Positions 11,351 through 22,052 of a DNA stretch of 64,000 nt are shown one piece after another (position 1 is the first letter of the stretch; each line of letters begins with the position of its first letter). The notes beneath the pieces are model-generated. The model saw only the letters and a program-made list of their open reading frames with translations. It was not told the DNA's origin and ran no database searches. The DNA is from Anodontia alba. Its lineage: Eukaryota > Mollusca > Bivalvia > Lucinida > Lucinidae. The position numbers were made by a program, and so were the translations under genes. Location: positions 43,430,660-43,494,659 of the forward strand of contig OZ024824.1 of assembly GCA_964016985.1 (NCBI GenBank). Reading direction: 5' to 3'.

Positions 11351-12397
11351 AAGAAAAAAGTATTTGAGCTCTATAATGAGAATATGGTCCTCGGAGCCTA
11401 AGACACGGACAATGGCACACATGTTGATGAAATCTGACAAACTATTTTCTAGGATATTGTGGAATTTATCGTCAAACAGCAGATGTCCTGTTCGGACTAT
11501 GTATAGCCTGAATGCAGCCTGCTTAGGGCTTTGCTGTTTGTAATTTCATCGAGGACTTTGGAACATCAGAGCGCTAGATAAAGTGCCATGCGAAAACGTG
11601 TCTTCGGGCATGTGCCGACAGCAAGGCGCTGTATGATCAGGTCTTCACTGTCCAACCCGGATAATACTTTGCGCATTTACAGGGTGATCTGAATCCGCGC
11701 ATTTTGCGCATACTCGAAGACACTTTTTCGCTTTACGCGGCCAATATGATGGGGAGAAGCGGTTCCATTGTCTTAATTTTATACGTTTCATCTCTGGAAA
11801 TGATTCTGTTTGAGCCGCTCCACTATAACGCATTTAACATAATATTCTACATTATTCAAAGCTTTTGCAAGTACGCAGCTACGATGGGTGACCTGTGCTT
11901 TTACTGTTCGTATACATATACTCTTATTAGTTCCTTTTTATTCTTGAATCATTTGTGATCTTTGCGGTATAAATTTGTAACATATTCCTTGAATATGATC
12001 TAGTTCTGGTATTATAGACTACATGTGTTACTAGCGGTAAAGAAATGACAAGTTAATGTTTGGTTTTACTTCAAAACTTTGTATAGTTTTGGGCCTTATG
12101 CCCAGCCAAATTTGGGCTTTTTAATGTTTGAAGATAGGATAGGGTCACTTTCTCATTGGTCGGATAATTTATTCTGTATTAACCTTAAATTTTGGACAGA
12201 AATGTCTAAACAAACTGTGTAAACCCTGAGGAGAGATGCGGCGTCTGATCAGGCTCTTCCCTGTTTGCTACACATCCAGCAATGTTAGGATACATCAACA
12301 GGTAGTAAGAACGACTTGTTATAATTCCAGGACAGGTATGGTAAGGATTTAAGACGTCCCAATATTTAGTGTAATTACAGTCGATGTTCTGTTGTAG
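11351..12397. other. Intergenic or intronic DNA
   Basis: I see no convincing gene. The short open frames on both strands show no recognisable motifs. A GC-richer patch near 11590-11720 holds partial inverted repeats of GTGTCTTCG. If the dehydrogenase exon at 12398 is part of a live gene, this is the end of its last intron. Confidence 0.4.
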
Positions 12398-12804
12398 GGA
12401 CGATGCGTACTCCTCTTGAAGGAGCCAATAGTGTTATATACGCCGCTGTAAACCCCGAACTGAAAGGTATTAGTGGAATGTACTTCAAAGACTGTAAAGA
12501 TGGGTATACAACAGCAGCAGCAAGGTATGATACCAGTGTCATATCGCAATGGGTTTCGTTTCTCCATCATTTATGGGAACCGGATACGCTTGGTAATTTT
12601 CCGCCATGTTTTTACAAGGAAGACAACTTTGGGGATTTCGTACCTGCTTTCTGCCCGTCAGGCACCATGGAGAGCAAATTCTTTCCTTTAACAGTTGACC
12701 CCTTTTCAGAAGGGAGGCGAAAGAGTTTTGACAAATTACCGGTTTATTGTTTCTGTGATGTTTCACTGATTGAGTTAGGAAGCCTCTGTGTGAGCCAAAA
12801 ATAA
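12398..12804 (+). CDS. Terminal exon of a short-chain dehydrogenase/reductase (retinol dehydrogenase-like), possibly decayed
   Basis: The frame follows a good splice acceptor (TGTTCTGTTGTAG ending at 12397). It reads TPLEGANSVIYAAV, NPELKGISGMYFKDCK and then AAARYD. This is the hallmark C-terminus of RDH11-14-type NADP(H)-dependent retinal/retinol reductases (EGA...YCAV...G.SGKYF.DCK). Such enzymes normally end about 20 residues after DCK. Here the frame stays open for about 80 more codons, which overlap repeat sequence also found near 27205 and 43490, so the original stop has been lost or replaced. Upstream exons with the Rossmann nucleotide-binding motif and YxxxK catalytic site are not in the window; they may lie left of it, with the Gypsy element then sitting in an intron. 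A stranded pseudogene exon is the alternative. Confidence 0.55.
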
Positions 12805-12839
12805 TTCTGTATATTTACAACATGGGAGCCTTTAGTATA

Positions 12840-13180
12840 TACAGTATACGATGGCTCGTATACTTTGGATGGTTTGAACTCGTTTTTGAGTCCCTACGAA
12901 ATTCTTCCGATAGCTCAAGAAGGCAAATATTTAGGAAAATTTCCACATTTTACCATGAAATTGTATATTGTGTGTAGTCATTAGAATCGCCTCATCTAGG
13001 CGATTCTAATGAGTACACAACATACCATTATTGTATTGAATATCAAAATGACTTCCCTAAATCATCACCATTTTCTTCCTGACCTGGCGCCATGGTTAAC
13101 CCTCAGTGCCTCGAACAACCTATGTCTTGAATAAATTTTCATGGTCCCAAAGATGTTACAGCCATTGAGGTTTTACTGTA
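12840..13180. mobile_element. MITE of the CTCGAAC-terminal family, copy 1
   Basis: The ends are related to TACAGTCAAACCTCAATGGC (best preserved at 17660-18012). In the centre is the palindrome GAATCGCCTCATCTAGGCGATTC within GTGTACTCATTAG-type arms. No coding capacity is visible. Confidence 0.65.
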
Positions 13181-13189
13181 TTTGGTACC

Positions 13190-13490
13190 AGTAAAACTGA
13201 TTTAAACCCTGATAGTTAGTACCACCGGCCGTTCTAAGGAGGTGGGTATGATGTTGTTTGCTCTTTGTTTGGCTTTGTGGCTGCTCATTGCGGGACCTCA
13301 TTCATGTTTTGTCCTGTTCATTGTCTTATTGTTGTATTCAGTGGATCCTCTTTAGCACTGTGATCACCTTGTTGGGAAAGAGAGCTGGTTATTTTGCTTT
13401 TCTTTGGTTTGATGCTTGTGTAATGCCTGTCATGGTTTGTTTGCTTTTTTTCTGGGTGTAATAAAGGCTATTCCTGGACATCTTCTTTAC
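13190..13490 (-). repeat. Dispersed repeat, diverged copy
   Basis: The reverse complement resembles the family at 36982-37490 and 60770-61105: GTTCTAAGGAGGTG near the start, then a Cys/Phe/Trp-rich open stretch without gene similarity and a CCTGGACATCT-like end. A hairpin MITE is inserted directly after it. Confidence 0.45.
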
Positions 13491-13496
13491 TATTTT

Positions 13497-13839
13497 CATT
13501 ACGAAAACACGCCTATGTAATTTTGACCCCTTTAAACCCCACTTTTATATAGAAAACTGGGGTTTACAGGGGTATACATTTCAAATGTATAGAAAATTTC
13601 ACCTCCAAAAACTAGAAATTTTCAGATAAAAAACTGTGATATTTTTTTTCACATTTCTGCTCAAAAACATAGATTGTGGGTACTCGTTAGAACCGCCTCG
13701 CCGAGGCGGTTCTAACGAGTACCCACAATCTATGTTTTTTTAAAGCAGATATATGAAAAATATCAGTTTTTTACCTGAAAATTTTCAATTTTTGGTGGTG
13801 AAATTTTCTATATATTTGAATAGGTGTGTTTTCGTAATG
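13497..13839. mobile_element. Hairpin MITE family (CATTACGAAAACACGCC), copy 1
   Basis: The termini are CATTACGAAAACACGCCTAT and its inverse. A long perfect palindrome sits in the middle, with arms ACATAGATTGTGGGTACTCG then TTAGAACCGCCTCG, one module with AAACCCCACTTTTATATA on one side, and AAAATTTTCAG-type flanks. There is no open frame, so it must rely on a transposase from elsewhere. Confidence 0.85.
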
Positions 13840-14286
13840 ACTCACTCAAAGTGCTCACCAGATAGGGAAATCCTGAATTGTACCCTTGGATAGAAATTAT
13901 TATCCTACCCGAATTATCCTACCAAAAATCGAGAATTCTCGTGTGTTTAATGTGCACTGATTGTATAGGATGTCACGTACGCCATCGTTCAAGCTGATGT
14001 CACTGAATGTAATGACATCATTAAACCTCACACTAATGTCATCGCAATATGGCAGACTTCAGCAATCGAAGTGACTGCATTATTAAAACTTCACGTTCAG
14101 AAATGAAAGGAATACAGGAAAGAGAATCTTAAATGGGTGTGAGGGTAGATAGAAAAATGTATCCCTCGACAAGCCTCGTAATGCCAGACAGTGACTCTCG
14201 GGACAGACGTTTTTTTATCCTACCCTCACATCCATCTAAGATTCTTATATTATTTCCCCGTAAGTGAACACATAATACTATCTGCC
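13840..14286. other. Noncoding spacer with an imperfect inverted repeat
   Basis: No gene is seen. Segments AAATGGGTGTGAGGGTAGAT (near 14131) and ATCCTACCCTCACATCCATC (near 14218) pair in inverse orientation, probably part of a decayed fold-back element. Confidence 0.35.
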
Positions 14287-14564
14287 TTCACGAAAACATA
14301 CCTATATTATTCTGACCCTCTTGAACCCCACTTTTATATGGCAAAACTGGGGTTTACAAGGGTATACATTATTTCCCCTTATTTCTGCTCAAAACATAGA
14401 TTGTGGGTACTCGTTAGAACCGCCTCGGCGAGGCGGTTATAACGAGTACCAACAATCTATGTTTTGAGCAAAAATGTGAAAAATATCACAGTTTTTTATC
14501 TGAAAATTTCTAGTTTTTGGAGGTGAAATTTTCTATACATTTGAATAGGCGTGTTTTCGTAATG
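14287..14564. mobile_element. Hairpin MITE family, copy 2
   Basis: It has the same palindromic core and CACGAAAACATACC / GGCGTGTTTTCGTAATG ends as the copy at 13497. One arm has GGTTATAACGAGTACC in place of GGTTCTAACGAGTACC, so the palindrome is slightly eroded. Confidence 0.85.
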
Positions 14565-15003
14565 GCTTCCAAGCCTTAACTACAGAAAAAAGGTCTTCAT
14601 ATTATACGCTACAGAAAAGCCTGCGCAGTCTGATCAGTGTTTGCTGAGCTAGTTGATACATTGTACAGTATCAAATGATGCGCAACGCACGAAAAGGATC
14701 CTTATGCAATTTGCGGATAACGCAGGTCCAAATCTGGGCTTCCGTTGTCCGCTTACAGAATTAATGGATATTTAGTACATATCGACGAACAGAGAATGTC
14801 CAGATGAGACTGCAAGGACGTGCACGCTCATCTTTAACTTCGCTATTCACATATGGCACAAGGGCTGTTTTCCCATGTTGTGCATCAAATGAAGCTTTGA
14901 AGGGACACTGAAGGAGCTGATCATGCAGACGTTGCAAATGTGCCGTCTGGTCTTCGTTGCCAACCGAAAACTAACTACGCAATATCTGACATTTACCTTA
15001 TCA
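14565..15003. other. Noncoding spacer with transposon debris
   Basis: No gene is recognised. Short pieces such as GCCTGCGCAGTCTGATCAG near 14610 match the ends of the inverted-repeat element at 36601-36832. Confidence 0.35.
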
Positions 15004-15246
15004 TCAGTATGTGCAGCCTTCCACAACGTGCTTCCAATGTAAGTAATTTGTAACGACTACTTGCAACTTCTCGACTTTTACTGGAATTGTAGGTTCAGGT
15101 TCAGTCGTTATCCAGGGGCTAGGCAATTCATCTAGCAGCAAGTTCCGCTTCACCTTTAGTTGCCTTTTGATAGTTTCTGCGTTGATAGAGGGCGGACGGT
15201 TTAGGATACCATCCAAATACATATTCGCCATAAGATAAGATAACAT
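15004..15246 (-). CDS. Unrecognised 80-codon open frame
   Basis: The frame is ATG-initiated on the minus strand. Its composition looks protein-like (NRPPSINAETIKRQLKVKRN, then LPSPWITTEPEP and a Val-rich VEKLQVVVTNYLHWK), without low-complexity bias. It matches no family I know. There is no clear splice site at either end and no partner frame nearby. It could be an exon of an unknown gene, a fragment of a transposon protein, or chance. Confidence 0.15.
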   Translation of the reverse strand: MLSYLMANMYLDGILNRPPSINAETIKRQLKVKRNLLLDELPSPWITTEPEPTIPVKVEKLQVVVTNYLHWKHVVEGCTY

Positions 15247-15318
15247 ATTTATTCACCAATTATGGACCATTATACATGGTATACAATCACATAGTACATA
15301 CGATTTTATGATTCTGAC

Positions 15319-15340
15319 AAAAAAAAAAAAAAAAAAAAAA
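15319..15340. repeat. Poly-A run (22 A)
   Basis: This is an uninterrupted homopolymer in noncoding DNA. It could be the tail of a retroposed sequence, but no target duplication was found. Confidence 0.8.
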
Positions 15341-15654
15341 CAACAACATACATTTAAGCAGAAGCGTCCGCCAACTTACCTCTGACATGCGCGTCCAATG
15401 AATACTCGGATCAGCCTGCGCATTCGCGCAGTCTAATGAGAATCTGCATAGGGGCATTTAATCGCCATACGTCTTAGAGGCACCTTGATCATTAGAGGCT
15501 TCGCTATCTGCTTACAGTAACCATGGGAACTATAGAATGTATCATAGAATGTGTCACAAGAAGAGGGCAAATACCTTTAATGAAACGGTCTGGCTGCACA
15601 GGACAATCTAAACCAGCACATTTCGCATATATATTCGTTTCCTGTAGTCATGAT

Positions 15655-15933
15655 CATTACGAAAACACGCCTATTCAAATATATGGAAAATTTCATCTCA
15701 AAAAAACTGAAAATTTTCAGATAAAAAACTCTGATATTTTTTATATTTCTGCTCAAAACATAGATTGTGGGTACTCGTTAGAACCGCCTCGGCGAGGCGG
15801 TTCTAACGAGTACCCACAATCTATGTTTTATGCAGTATTAAGAAAAATAAAGTATACCCCTTTAAACCCCAGTTTTACTATATAAAAGTGGGGTTTAAGG
15901 GGGTCAAAATTATATAGGCTTGTTTTCGTGATG
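15655..15933. mobile_element. Hairpin MITE family, copy 3
   Basis: It runs from CATTACGAAAACACGCCTAT to GGCTTGTTTTCGTGATG, with an intact palindrome around GCCTCGGCGAGGC. The AAACCCC module lies on the right side, so it is oriented opposite to copy 1. Confidence 0.88.
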
Positions 15934-16571
15934 ATTGACACTAATTGATATTTTTGTCAAGCGAGACAACTCTGTCAAAATTGTTTTCGCTTACTTAAAA
16001 AATGTTGAGATATCTACCAAGTCTATTGAATCACATTTATAATATAATGACTATCTGCTAAGTTGTATTTTATCACTTCAGTTCTAATTTCTCAGAAGTT
16101 ACTTCATAAAACGATAGTGTAATAACGTCTTATTTCTTTAAATGGCGGTAAATTCAGGAATGAAAAGAAACAAGAAGAAGTGTGGAAACAGAGCATGGAA
16201 TATTTGAAAGATCATTTTACGGAAGAGGAAATATATTGTTTGGAGGGCGCTGATCCTGCGAATACATAAAACGGGCATTCGTATGCTGGTCAAGAGATAA
16301 TCATAGCTTTTACTAAACTCGACTTTTTATCTTTTTCACATTGATATTTCGCGATATTTTTATATTTGTTTTTATAAAAACTACCCAGATAAAAGTTGAG
16401 GAGGAAGATAGACGCCAACATCTCCAAAATGTTCCATGGATGTAGCATTGAGTAGTTTCGCAATTCACTGATGGAGATTATCAAAATGATGAAATTCAGC
16501 AGATTTTTTTAAGTCTTTGAATAACATGGACGTGCATTTTTCATGAAATGTATACTATCGACAGCTAATAC
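15934..16571. other. Noncoding spacer
   Basis: AT-rich DNA in which I see no gene, RNA or clear repeat. Confidence 0.4.
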
Positions 16572-16785
16572 TTAACCCTTGTCCTGCTGACTAAATTAAG
16601 ATGCCACGCCCACTTCTAATTTTCAGCCAATCAGAAAACTCGATCTGGATTGCTGCTAAAAAAATCAAATACTCAATGGCAAACAGTGCAGATCCAGATC
16701 AGTTGGCTTCTTAGAAGCCAACTGATCTGGATCTACACTGTTTTCAAAGGCAAGGTATATCCGGGTTCAGCAGGACAAGGGTTAA
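16572..16785. mobile_element. TTAA-flanked short inverted-repeat element, copy 2
   Basis: It starts TTAACCCTTGTCCTGCTGA and ends TCAGCAGGACAAGGGTTAA, an almost perfect inverse. The interior hairpin GATCAGTTGGCTTCT/AGAAGCCAACTGATC is cleaner than in copy 1 (11094-11350). Confidence 0.82.
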
Positions 16786-17659
16786 TATTTCCTTGCTATT
16801 TATAAGCATTCATTTAACCTTGGCTTTTCTTTTTGTAAACGGCACAGGGCGCTACATGAGCAGATTATTTAGCTGTTTTTTTCCTTATATTATCCCAAAA
16901 ACTGGCACTCTAAGATCCCTTTAGACTTACCTCGTTTATGAAAATTTAATGGTGTTCAAGAAGATTACTTTTATGAAGAAAATAGTAAATTAAACCATGT
17001 CGGCGCCTGTATCCCTCTACAATTTTCATCCAAGGAAGGTTTGTACCCGAAAAGAAAATGTATGTAAAAAGTTATCGCGAAAATTCAATTTGAAAAGTAT
17101 AAATAGTCGAGTTTACTTTACAATATCTGTGACTGATATTGCACCACTAGAGCGGAGATATGCGATATTGTTAAAAGTGTTTACCATCCTTCTGGAAAGG
17201 GCCTACTCTAAACATGAATTTGCTCCTCTTGGGAAAAATCTTTCTCTTTAGAGTATAGTACTTTACAACAGCTGCTTGCTGTGCAAGAAGCAAACAGGAA
17301 CTCAAAAACGTTTTGCATTGTGGTAAAATATGGCTGAAAGTCTACTAAGTGTATCCGGTGTCCTTAACACATTTATTGCACAAAAACTCCGAAAAAAAGA
17401 TAACGTTGGAGTTTTAGATTTTTCCTTAAGCTAAGCGACAAAGATTTGTTCTGGCTTCAGTTTATTGTCATTGAACTCTACTTTTTATAGCTGTTTTGTG
17501 ATCATTTGTGGTTTACTATGATGTTTCACTGATGAACTAATGAACTAGCGGACCGTACGCGGACAGAACTCATGTTTGTAATTTTGTAAATTTGAGCTGC
17601 ATCAGTATTAAGGGCGAGAATTTCGATCGAGTAAACTAGTTTACGTTTCTTGTACGCAG
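16786..17659. other. Noncoding spacer with diverged repeat pieces
   Basis: No convincing gene. The part from about 17200 to 17400 resembles, in reverse, repeat modules near 43340-43640 (GGGAAAAATCTTTCTCTTTAG, GTGCAAGAAGCAAACAGGAA). Open frames here have no recognisable motif. Confidence 0.35.
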
Positions 17660-18012
17660 TACAGTCAAACCTCAATGGCTCGAACATCTTTGGGACCGTA
17701 GAAATTTGTTCGAGATATGGGTAGTTCGAGCCACTGAGGGTGAATTATGGCGCCAGGTCAGGTAGCAAATAGCGATAATGTAGGGAAATATTTTCAATTT
17801 TCTACGCAATAATTGTATGTAGAGTGTACTCATTAGAATCGCCTCGATGAGGCGATTCTAATGAGTACACACAACATATAATTTCATGACAGAATAAGAA
17901 AAGTTTCCTAAATATTTGTTTTCTTGAGCTATCGGAAGAATTTCGTAGGGACTCAAAAAGTAAGTCATTGTAAACGAGCCATCAGTGTTCGAGCTATTGA
18001 GGTTTGACTGTA
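17660..18012. mobile_element. MITE of the CTCGAAC-terminal family, best copy
   Basis: It starts TACAGTCAAACCTCAATGGC and ends GCTATTGAGGTTTGACTGTA. The centre has a perfect palindrome, GTGTACTCATTAGAATCGCC and its inverse. Related copies are at 12840-13180 and 29016-29378. Confidence 0.82.
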
Positions 18013-18039
18013 TATGTTTCTGCTGACTATTCTAAGGCG

Positions 18040-18190
18040 GTTTCTCGGTTATTGCATCTGTGCCGGATTCATTTTGTCATTGTTTGTTCCTCATCTCTTC
18101 CTTTTTCAATGCCTCAGGAAGGATGTGCCTCGTGACTGTAGACTTTTCTGCGTAATTGTGCCCTTTCCTGGTTAACTTAATTCATATATT
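18040..18190 (-). repeat. Dispersed repeat fragment
   Basis: TTTTGTCATTGTTTGTTCCTC and the following CCTCAGGAAGG-type segment match, in reverse, the family at 60770-61105 and 34790-34970. Confidence 0.45.
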
Positions 18191-18274
18191 TCTATCAGAC
18201 TGAACTTGATAGCAAACGTTTAACAGTTATTTAAGAGAATTTAAACTTTACCTGAATCCGCGTGGTCACCGTGT

Positions 18275-18309
<35 letters not shown>

Positions 18310-18314
18310 TTTTT
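18275..18314. repeat. Tetranucleotide microsatellite (TTTA)n
   Basis: About ten uninterrupted copies, in noncoding DNA. Confidence 0.92.
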
Positions 18315-18380
18315 GAAGAAGAAGAAGACGAAATAGAAAAAAAAGCCAAACAACAGCCTTTATTCTTTAAATTAAGGAGA

Positions 18381-18946
18381 TACAGAGAACCCTCTTTATA
18401 CCGATACTCGATACAACGACAAAAGTCGTTATAATGACAATTTTAATGTCACGAAACCTTTGCTCTTGAGGTGACAGTTAATGAGAAATTATGAAAGACT
18501 ATTGCATTAAAACATATGTTTTGGATATTTGTTGGAATCGCCTCACTGATGCGATTCTAACATATATCTAAAACATATGTTCTCATCACGAAAACATGCC
18601 TATATACTTTTGACCCCCTTAAACCCCACTTTAATGTAGTAAAACTGGGGTTTACAGGGGTATACATTAGTTTTCTTATTTCTGTTCAAAACATAGATTG
18701 TGGGTACTCGTTAGAACCGCCTCGGTGAGGCGGTTCTAACGAGTACCCAAATCTATGTTTTGAGCAGAAATATGAAAAATATCAGAATTTTTTATCTGAA
18801 AATTTTAGGTTTTTGGAGGTGAAATTTTCTATATATTTGAATAGGCGTGTTTTCGTAATGTGTAAGGGTTCTTTACAACAGCGAATTCATTTTAATGACA
18901 GCATCTTCGAGAACAAATGTTGTCGTTGTAACGAGGGTTTGCTGTA
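18381..18946. mobile_element. MITE carrying a nested hairpin MITE
   Basis: The outer ends are TACAGAGAACCCTCTTTATA on the left and ACGAGGGTTTGCTGTA on the right. Internal inverse pieces (AACGACAAAAGTCGTTATAA and TGTCGTTGTAACGAGG) and its own small palindrome GGAATCGCCTCACTGATGCG also occur. The hairpin MITE at 18584-18860 interrupts it, so the outer element is the older insertion. Confidence 0.7.
18584..18860. mobile_element. Hairpin MITE family, copy 4 (nested)
   Basis: It runs CATCACGAAAACATGCC to GGCGTGTTTTCGTAATG, with the palindrome GAACCGCCTCGGTGAGGCGG. Three bases are lost in the right arm (ACCCAAATC). Confidence 0.87.
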
Positions 18947-19539
18947 CTTTGTGCGAAAAAGCTGAAAAGAGAAATCCGTCCAAGTTCTCAATAAGTAAGT
19001 CCGAGGTTATAGGTGCAAAAACGAGTAAATAATGACCTTGTGATTGATTTTTTTCTGTAGTGTGCGCGATACAATTATTACATGAGGCATAAAGTAATAT
19101 TTCCTTTTGATATTCTTTGATATGTACTAAACACCCCAACTAGTTCATCTGGTATGTGTACACATTTCTTATTATACTGTAATGCAAAATCATATTTTAC
19201 ATTTTAATGCGCGGATGATTTAACTTCGTGAGATGACAAATATATACTGTACCGTTCTAGTTTATATCGGATATATATGTATGTATGTAAATTATTGACT
19301 ATTAAGTAAAAGTTAAATCCAGCTTCAGCTTAAACAGTAAACATACTTTCGGTACTTTCATGTTTTAACTAATTGTTATTTTTGTGCACCTGTGAGAAAA
19401 TTGTAAAAACACTACAATTTCTATAGACAGCATCTCCGAATAAGTCACCGCCTATTACAGCTATTATATCTTAAATCTTAAAGAGAATAAGAATTAAGGT
19501 TGAGGTTTCGTACGAGTAAAACTAGTTAAATCCCCACCC
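18947..19539. other. Noncoding spacer
   Basis: AT-rich; no gene or strong repeat seen. Confidence 0.4.
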
Positions 19540-19690
19540 TCCTAGTTTTCCTTTGGTCGTTATGAGGCGGTTCCTCTGTTGCAATTCTACCTTTCTTGTG
19601 CGTCGGTGCTTTCATACGTGGTGACTGTTTTGTCATTACTTGTTCCTCATCGCTCCTTGTTTGTGACGGTTCCTGTATGACTTCACTTAT
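19540..19690 (-). repeat. Dispersed repeat fragment, reverse copy
   Basis: In reverse it shows AACAAGTAATGACAAAACAG and the AGAATTGCAACAGAGGAACC segment shared with 27270-27500 and 60770-61105. The hairpin MITE at 19691 is inserted at its edge. Confidence 0.55.
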
Positions 19691-19965
19691 CATTACGAAG
19701 ACACGCCTATTCAAATATATTGAAAATTTTACCACCAAAAACTGAAAGTTTTCAGATAAAAATTCTGATATTTTTCATATTTCTGCTCAAAACATAAATT
19801 GTGGGTACTCGTTAGAACCGCCTCGCTGAGGCGCTTCTAACGAGTACCACGATCTATGTTTTACGCAGAAATAAGAAAAATAATGTAAACCCCTGTAAAC
19901 CCAGTTTTACTATATAAAAGTGGGGTTTAAGGGGATAAAAATTAGATAGGTATGTTTTCGTGATG
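19691..19965. mobile_element. Hairpin MITE family, copy 5
   Basis: CATTACGAAGACACGCCTAT to GTATGTTTTCGTGATG. The palindrome has one mismatch (GAGGCGCTTCTAAC) and a small deletion in the right arm. Confidence 0.86.
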
Positions 19966-20071
19966 TATTTTAAATAAGACCAAAAGCCGGTAGCTGCTGT
20001 ACATGTTGTAACAATATACTTATATTTGGCTCGCAGACAACAAAATAGAAATGTTTCGGGTTAATAATAAT

Positions 20072-20072
<1 letters not shown>

Positions 20073-20120
<48 letters not shown>
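20073..20120. repeat. (TA)n microsatellite
   Basis: About 24 uninterrupted dinucleotides. Confidence 0.95.
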
Positions 20121-20123
<3 letters not shown>

Positions 20124-20229
20124 TGCAGTGACCAACCTTTGGTACGGGACACATCTTTTCATTTGTACATATACATCAAAAGTAGTAAGCCTGGGCCCTA
20201 TTGTACAGAAGAAATAATCTAGAAAAAAC

Positions 20230-20304
20230 TGTGTGTTTTTTTGTGTGTGTGTGTGATTTTTTTTTTTGTTTTTTTTTTTTTTTTTGTTTTTTTTGTTTTT
20301 TTTG
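20230..20304. repeat. T-rich low-complexity tract
   Basis: (GT)n runs pass into long T runs separated by single G bases. Confidence 0.85.
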
Positions 20305-20370
20305 TAAATGTCTAATATTTACAATAAACAAAAAACTATCTTTAATTCAGTAAACAACACCTACATTCAA

Positions 20371-20431
20371 AGTCTTTTCTATTCTTAGAAAGCAAACAAA
20401 AGCATCAAATGCATGACCAGACGGCAGTTTA
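20371..20431 (-). repeat. Split direct repeat B2
   Basis: A 61-bp segment (AGTCTTTTCTATTCTTAG... CAGACGGCAGTTTA) identical to B1 at 20924-20984. It marks the 3' end of the element on the minus strand. Confidence 0.85.
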
Positions 20432-20759
20432 TTTCGGTGAAGGTTGATACGTCAGCAGTACGACATTACAAAACCACCAGTACATGCACCCGTCATTTAA
20501 TGAACTACAGTGTCCCTTTAATTACTCAACAATACAGTGCGCGGTTCAGCTCGCTCAGGAAAAACCAGAGATAAAACTATTTGATAGAAAACTCTGGAAA
20601 CCTGTGCCCGTTTGTCAACTGCTGAATCGCTAGAATGTTGGGCCTCATTCTCTTAAAAGTACGTTGACACTGTACATAAGAAAACGTGCCGTATTCTTTA
20701 ACATTTGAAACATGTAAGCATCATGTGGATTAAATAAGTACAAAAATATTAATTTATCT

Positions 20760-20923
20760 AAATTTTAAAGCAAACACGATGTGAGCTATATGAAGTCGTC
20801 TGGTAGAATGAACAACTACTCAATACCTTTGCATGTATACTGACAACACAAATATCACGCTGTATAGTCAGAACCACAAAGACAAATATTTCACGCTATA
20901 CTATCGAAACGTGTGAAATTGAT
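20760..20923 (-). repeat. Split direct repeat A2
   Basis: A 164-bp copy of A1 (24779-24942), essentially identical (ACGTGTGAAATTG versus ACGCGTGAAATTG). It directly abuts B1. Confidence 0.87.
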
Positions 20924-20984
20924 AGTCTTTTCTATTCTTAGAAAGCAAACAAAAGCATCAAATGCATGACCAGACGGCAGTTTA
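20924..20984 (-). repeat. Split direct repeat B1
   Basis: Identical to B2 at 20371-20431. The A2-B1 junction is the internal site expected to template the circular junction during replication of such elements. Confidence 0.85.
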
Positions 20985-21025
20985 GAAACACAAAAGAGCG
21001 GGCTGGAGAGATAACTGAAAAACGT

Positions 21026-22035
21026 CTACAACCCTAACATTTTTGACACTTCTAACCTCTTCTCTAGTGAGTCTGCAGCATAGCCATCTTTGCTTGTTTC
21101 ACTCTTCCACCTGCCATGACGCTTCCAACAGCGATCGTTTACGCCTGCATTTGCAGCAGCTGTAGCTCCACCAGAGCGAAGTGAATGAAGGCCAAGATTC
21201 AAATCTCCAGCCACCTCTTTCAACCTGGCAACTAAACATTCCCTTGCCCTTGTATAACTTAAAGGTTTATCTATAGAAACCAAACGGCTAACACCTTTAG
21301 ACCTAAAACAAGGTCTAAACAAATAGAGACGACTCGTTAGAGACTGCTCAGTGAGAGCTAAGTAACGTGTAAGCATAGCATGCGGACAGGCTGCAGAGTT
21401 CCCTTTTGAAACAACGATTTCGTTTCCAAATCTGTACTGATCAGTTTTGCTTTTACAAATGTACAAAGAAAAATAGTCGTCATAAATTTTAACGTCGTTG
21501 CAATGTATATTGCTGATTTCATCATATCTTAAAAAGGCGGAAAACCCTAATACGATCATACATAAATCCCTGACAATTAATACATCTGTACTATCGGCGT
21601 ATTTCAAACACAATGAAATTAAACTTTCTGAAGTAAATGGTTGTTTTTTGGTAGAATGTTTAGTCTGAGATCTTTTAGAAGATTCCAATAAATTCCTGAC
21701 AAAAGCGTTGTTGGTAGGATCTGTACAGTTTTTCAATGAATGAGCCCATTTAATACTGTACAACGATGATGACACAACACTAAAAGAATACTGCTTATCA
21801 ATCAAATCTGTCAAGTACAGAGCCACATGAATAGGAGAAGCTGGAATAGCTGACCCTCCCTGAGCCGTTATAAAATGTTCCCACTTTTTAAAATAATTAA
21901 AGTACTTAGCACTTGTGTTGTCACTTTTAGAATTCACTAAAAAGTCTGCCATCTTAGAAGAAAGTCTGTCAAACGTACTGTTCTCAATGCCGGCTATCCG
22001 CACCTCATCTTGAATGGTTTCTGTCAGCCTTAAAC
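21026..22035 (-). CDS. Tyrosine recombinase of the DIRS-order retrotransposon
   Basis: The enzyme would integrate circular cDNA by site-specific recombination. Counting from the codon at 22003, the frame gives 325 residues. A SAM-like N-terminal domain covers about 1-110. The catalytic core shows R159 (FLRYDE), K186 in KSKTDQY, H273 and R276 (LHSLRSGGAT), H296 (RHGRWKS) and nucleophile Y308 (DGYAADS), so the full R-K-H-R-H-Y set is present. The codon at 22003 is GTG, not ATG. The frame continues open upstream to a strong splice acceptor, so I start the exon at 22035; translation probably comes from a spliced mRNA. The first in-frame ATG within the frame is at residue 18. It follows the RT frame on the same strand after 16 bp. 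Confidence 0.88.
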
Positions 22036-22052
22036 CTGCAGAAAAAAAAAAT
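22036..22052 (-). other. Splice acceptor before the tyrosine recombinase frame
   Basis: The minus strand reads TAATTTTTTTTTTCTGCAG just before GT-TTA-AGG, a textbook polypyrimidine tract plus CAG. The stop codon of the upstream frame forms the start of this tract. A matching donor candidate is CTG/GTAAGT at 23308/23307, inside the RT frame; its phase 1 fits this acceptor. Confidence 0.55.
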
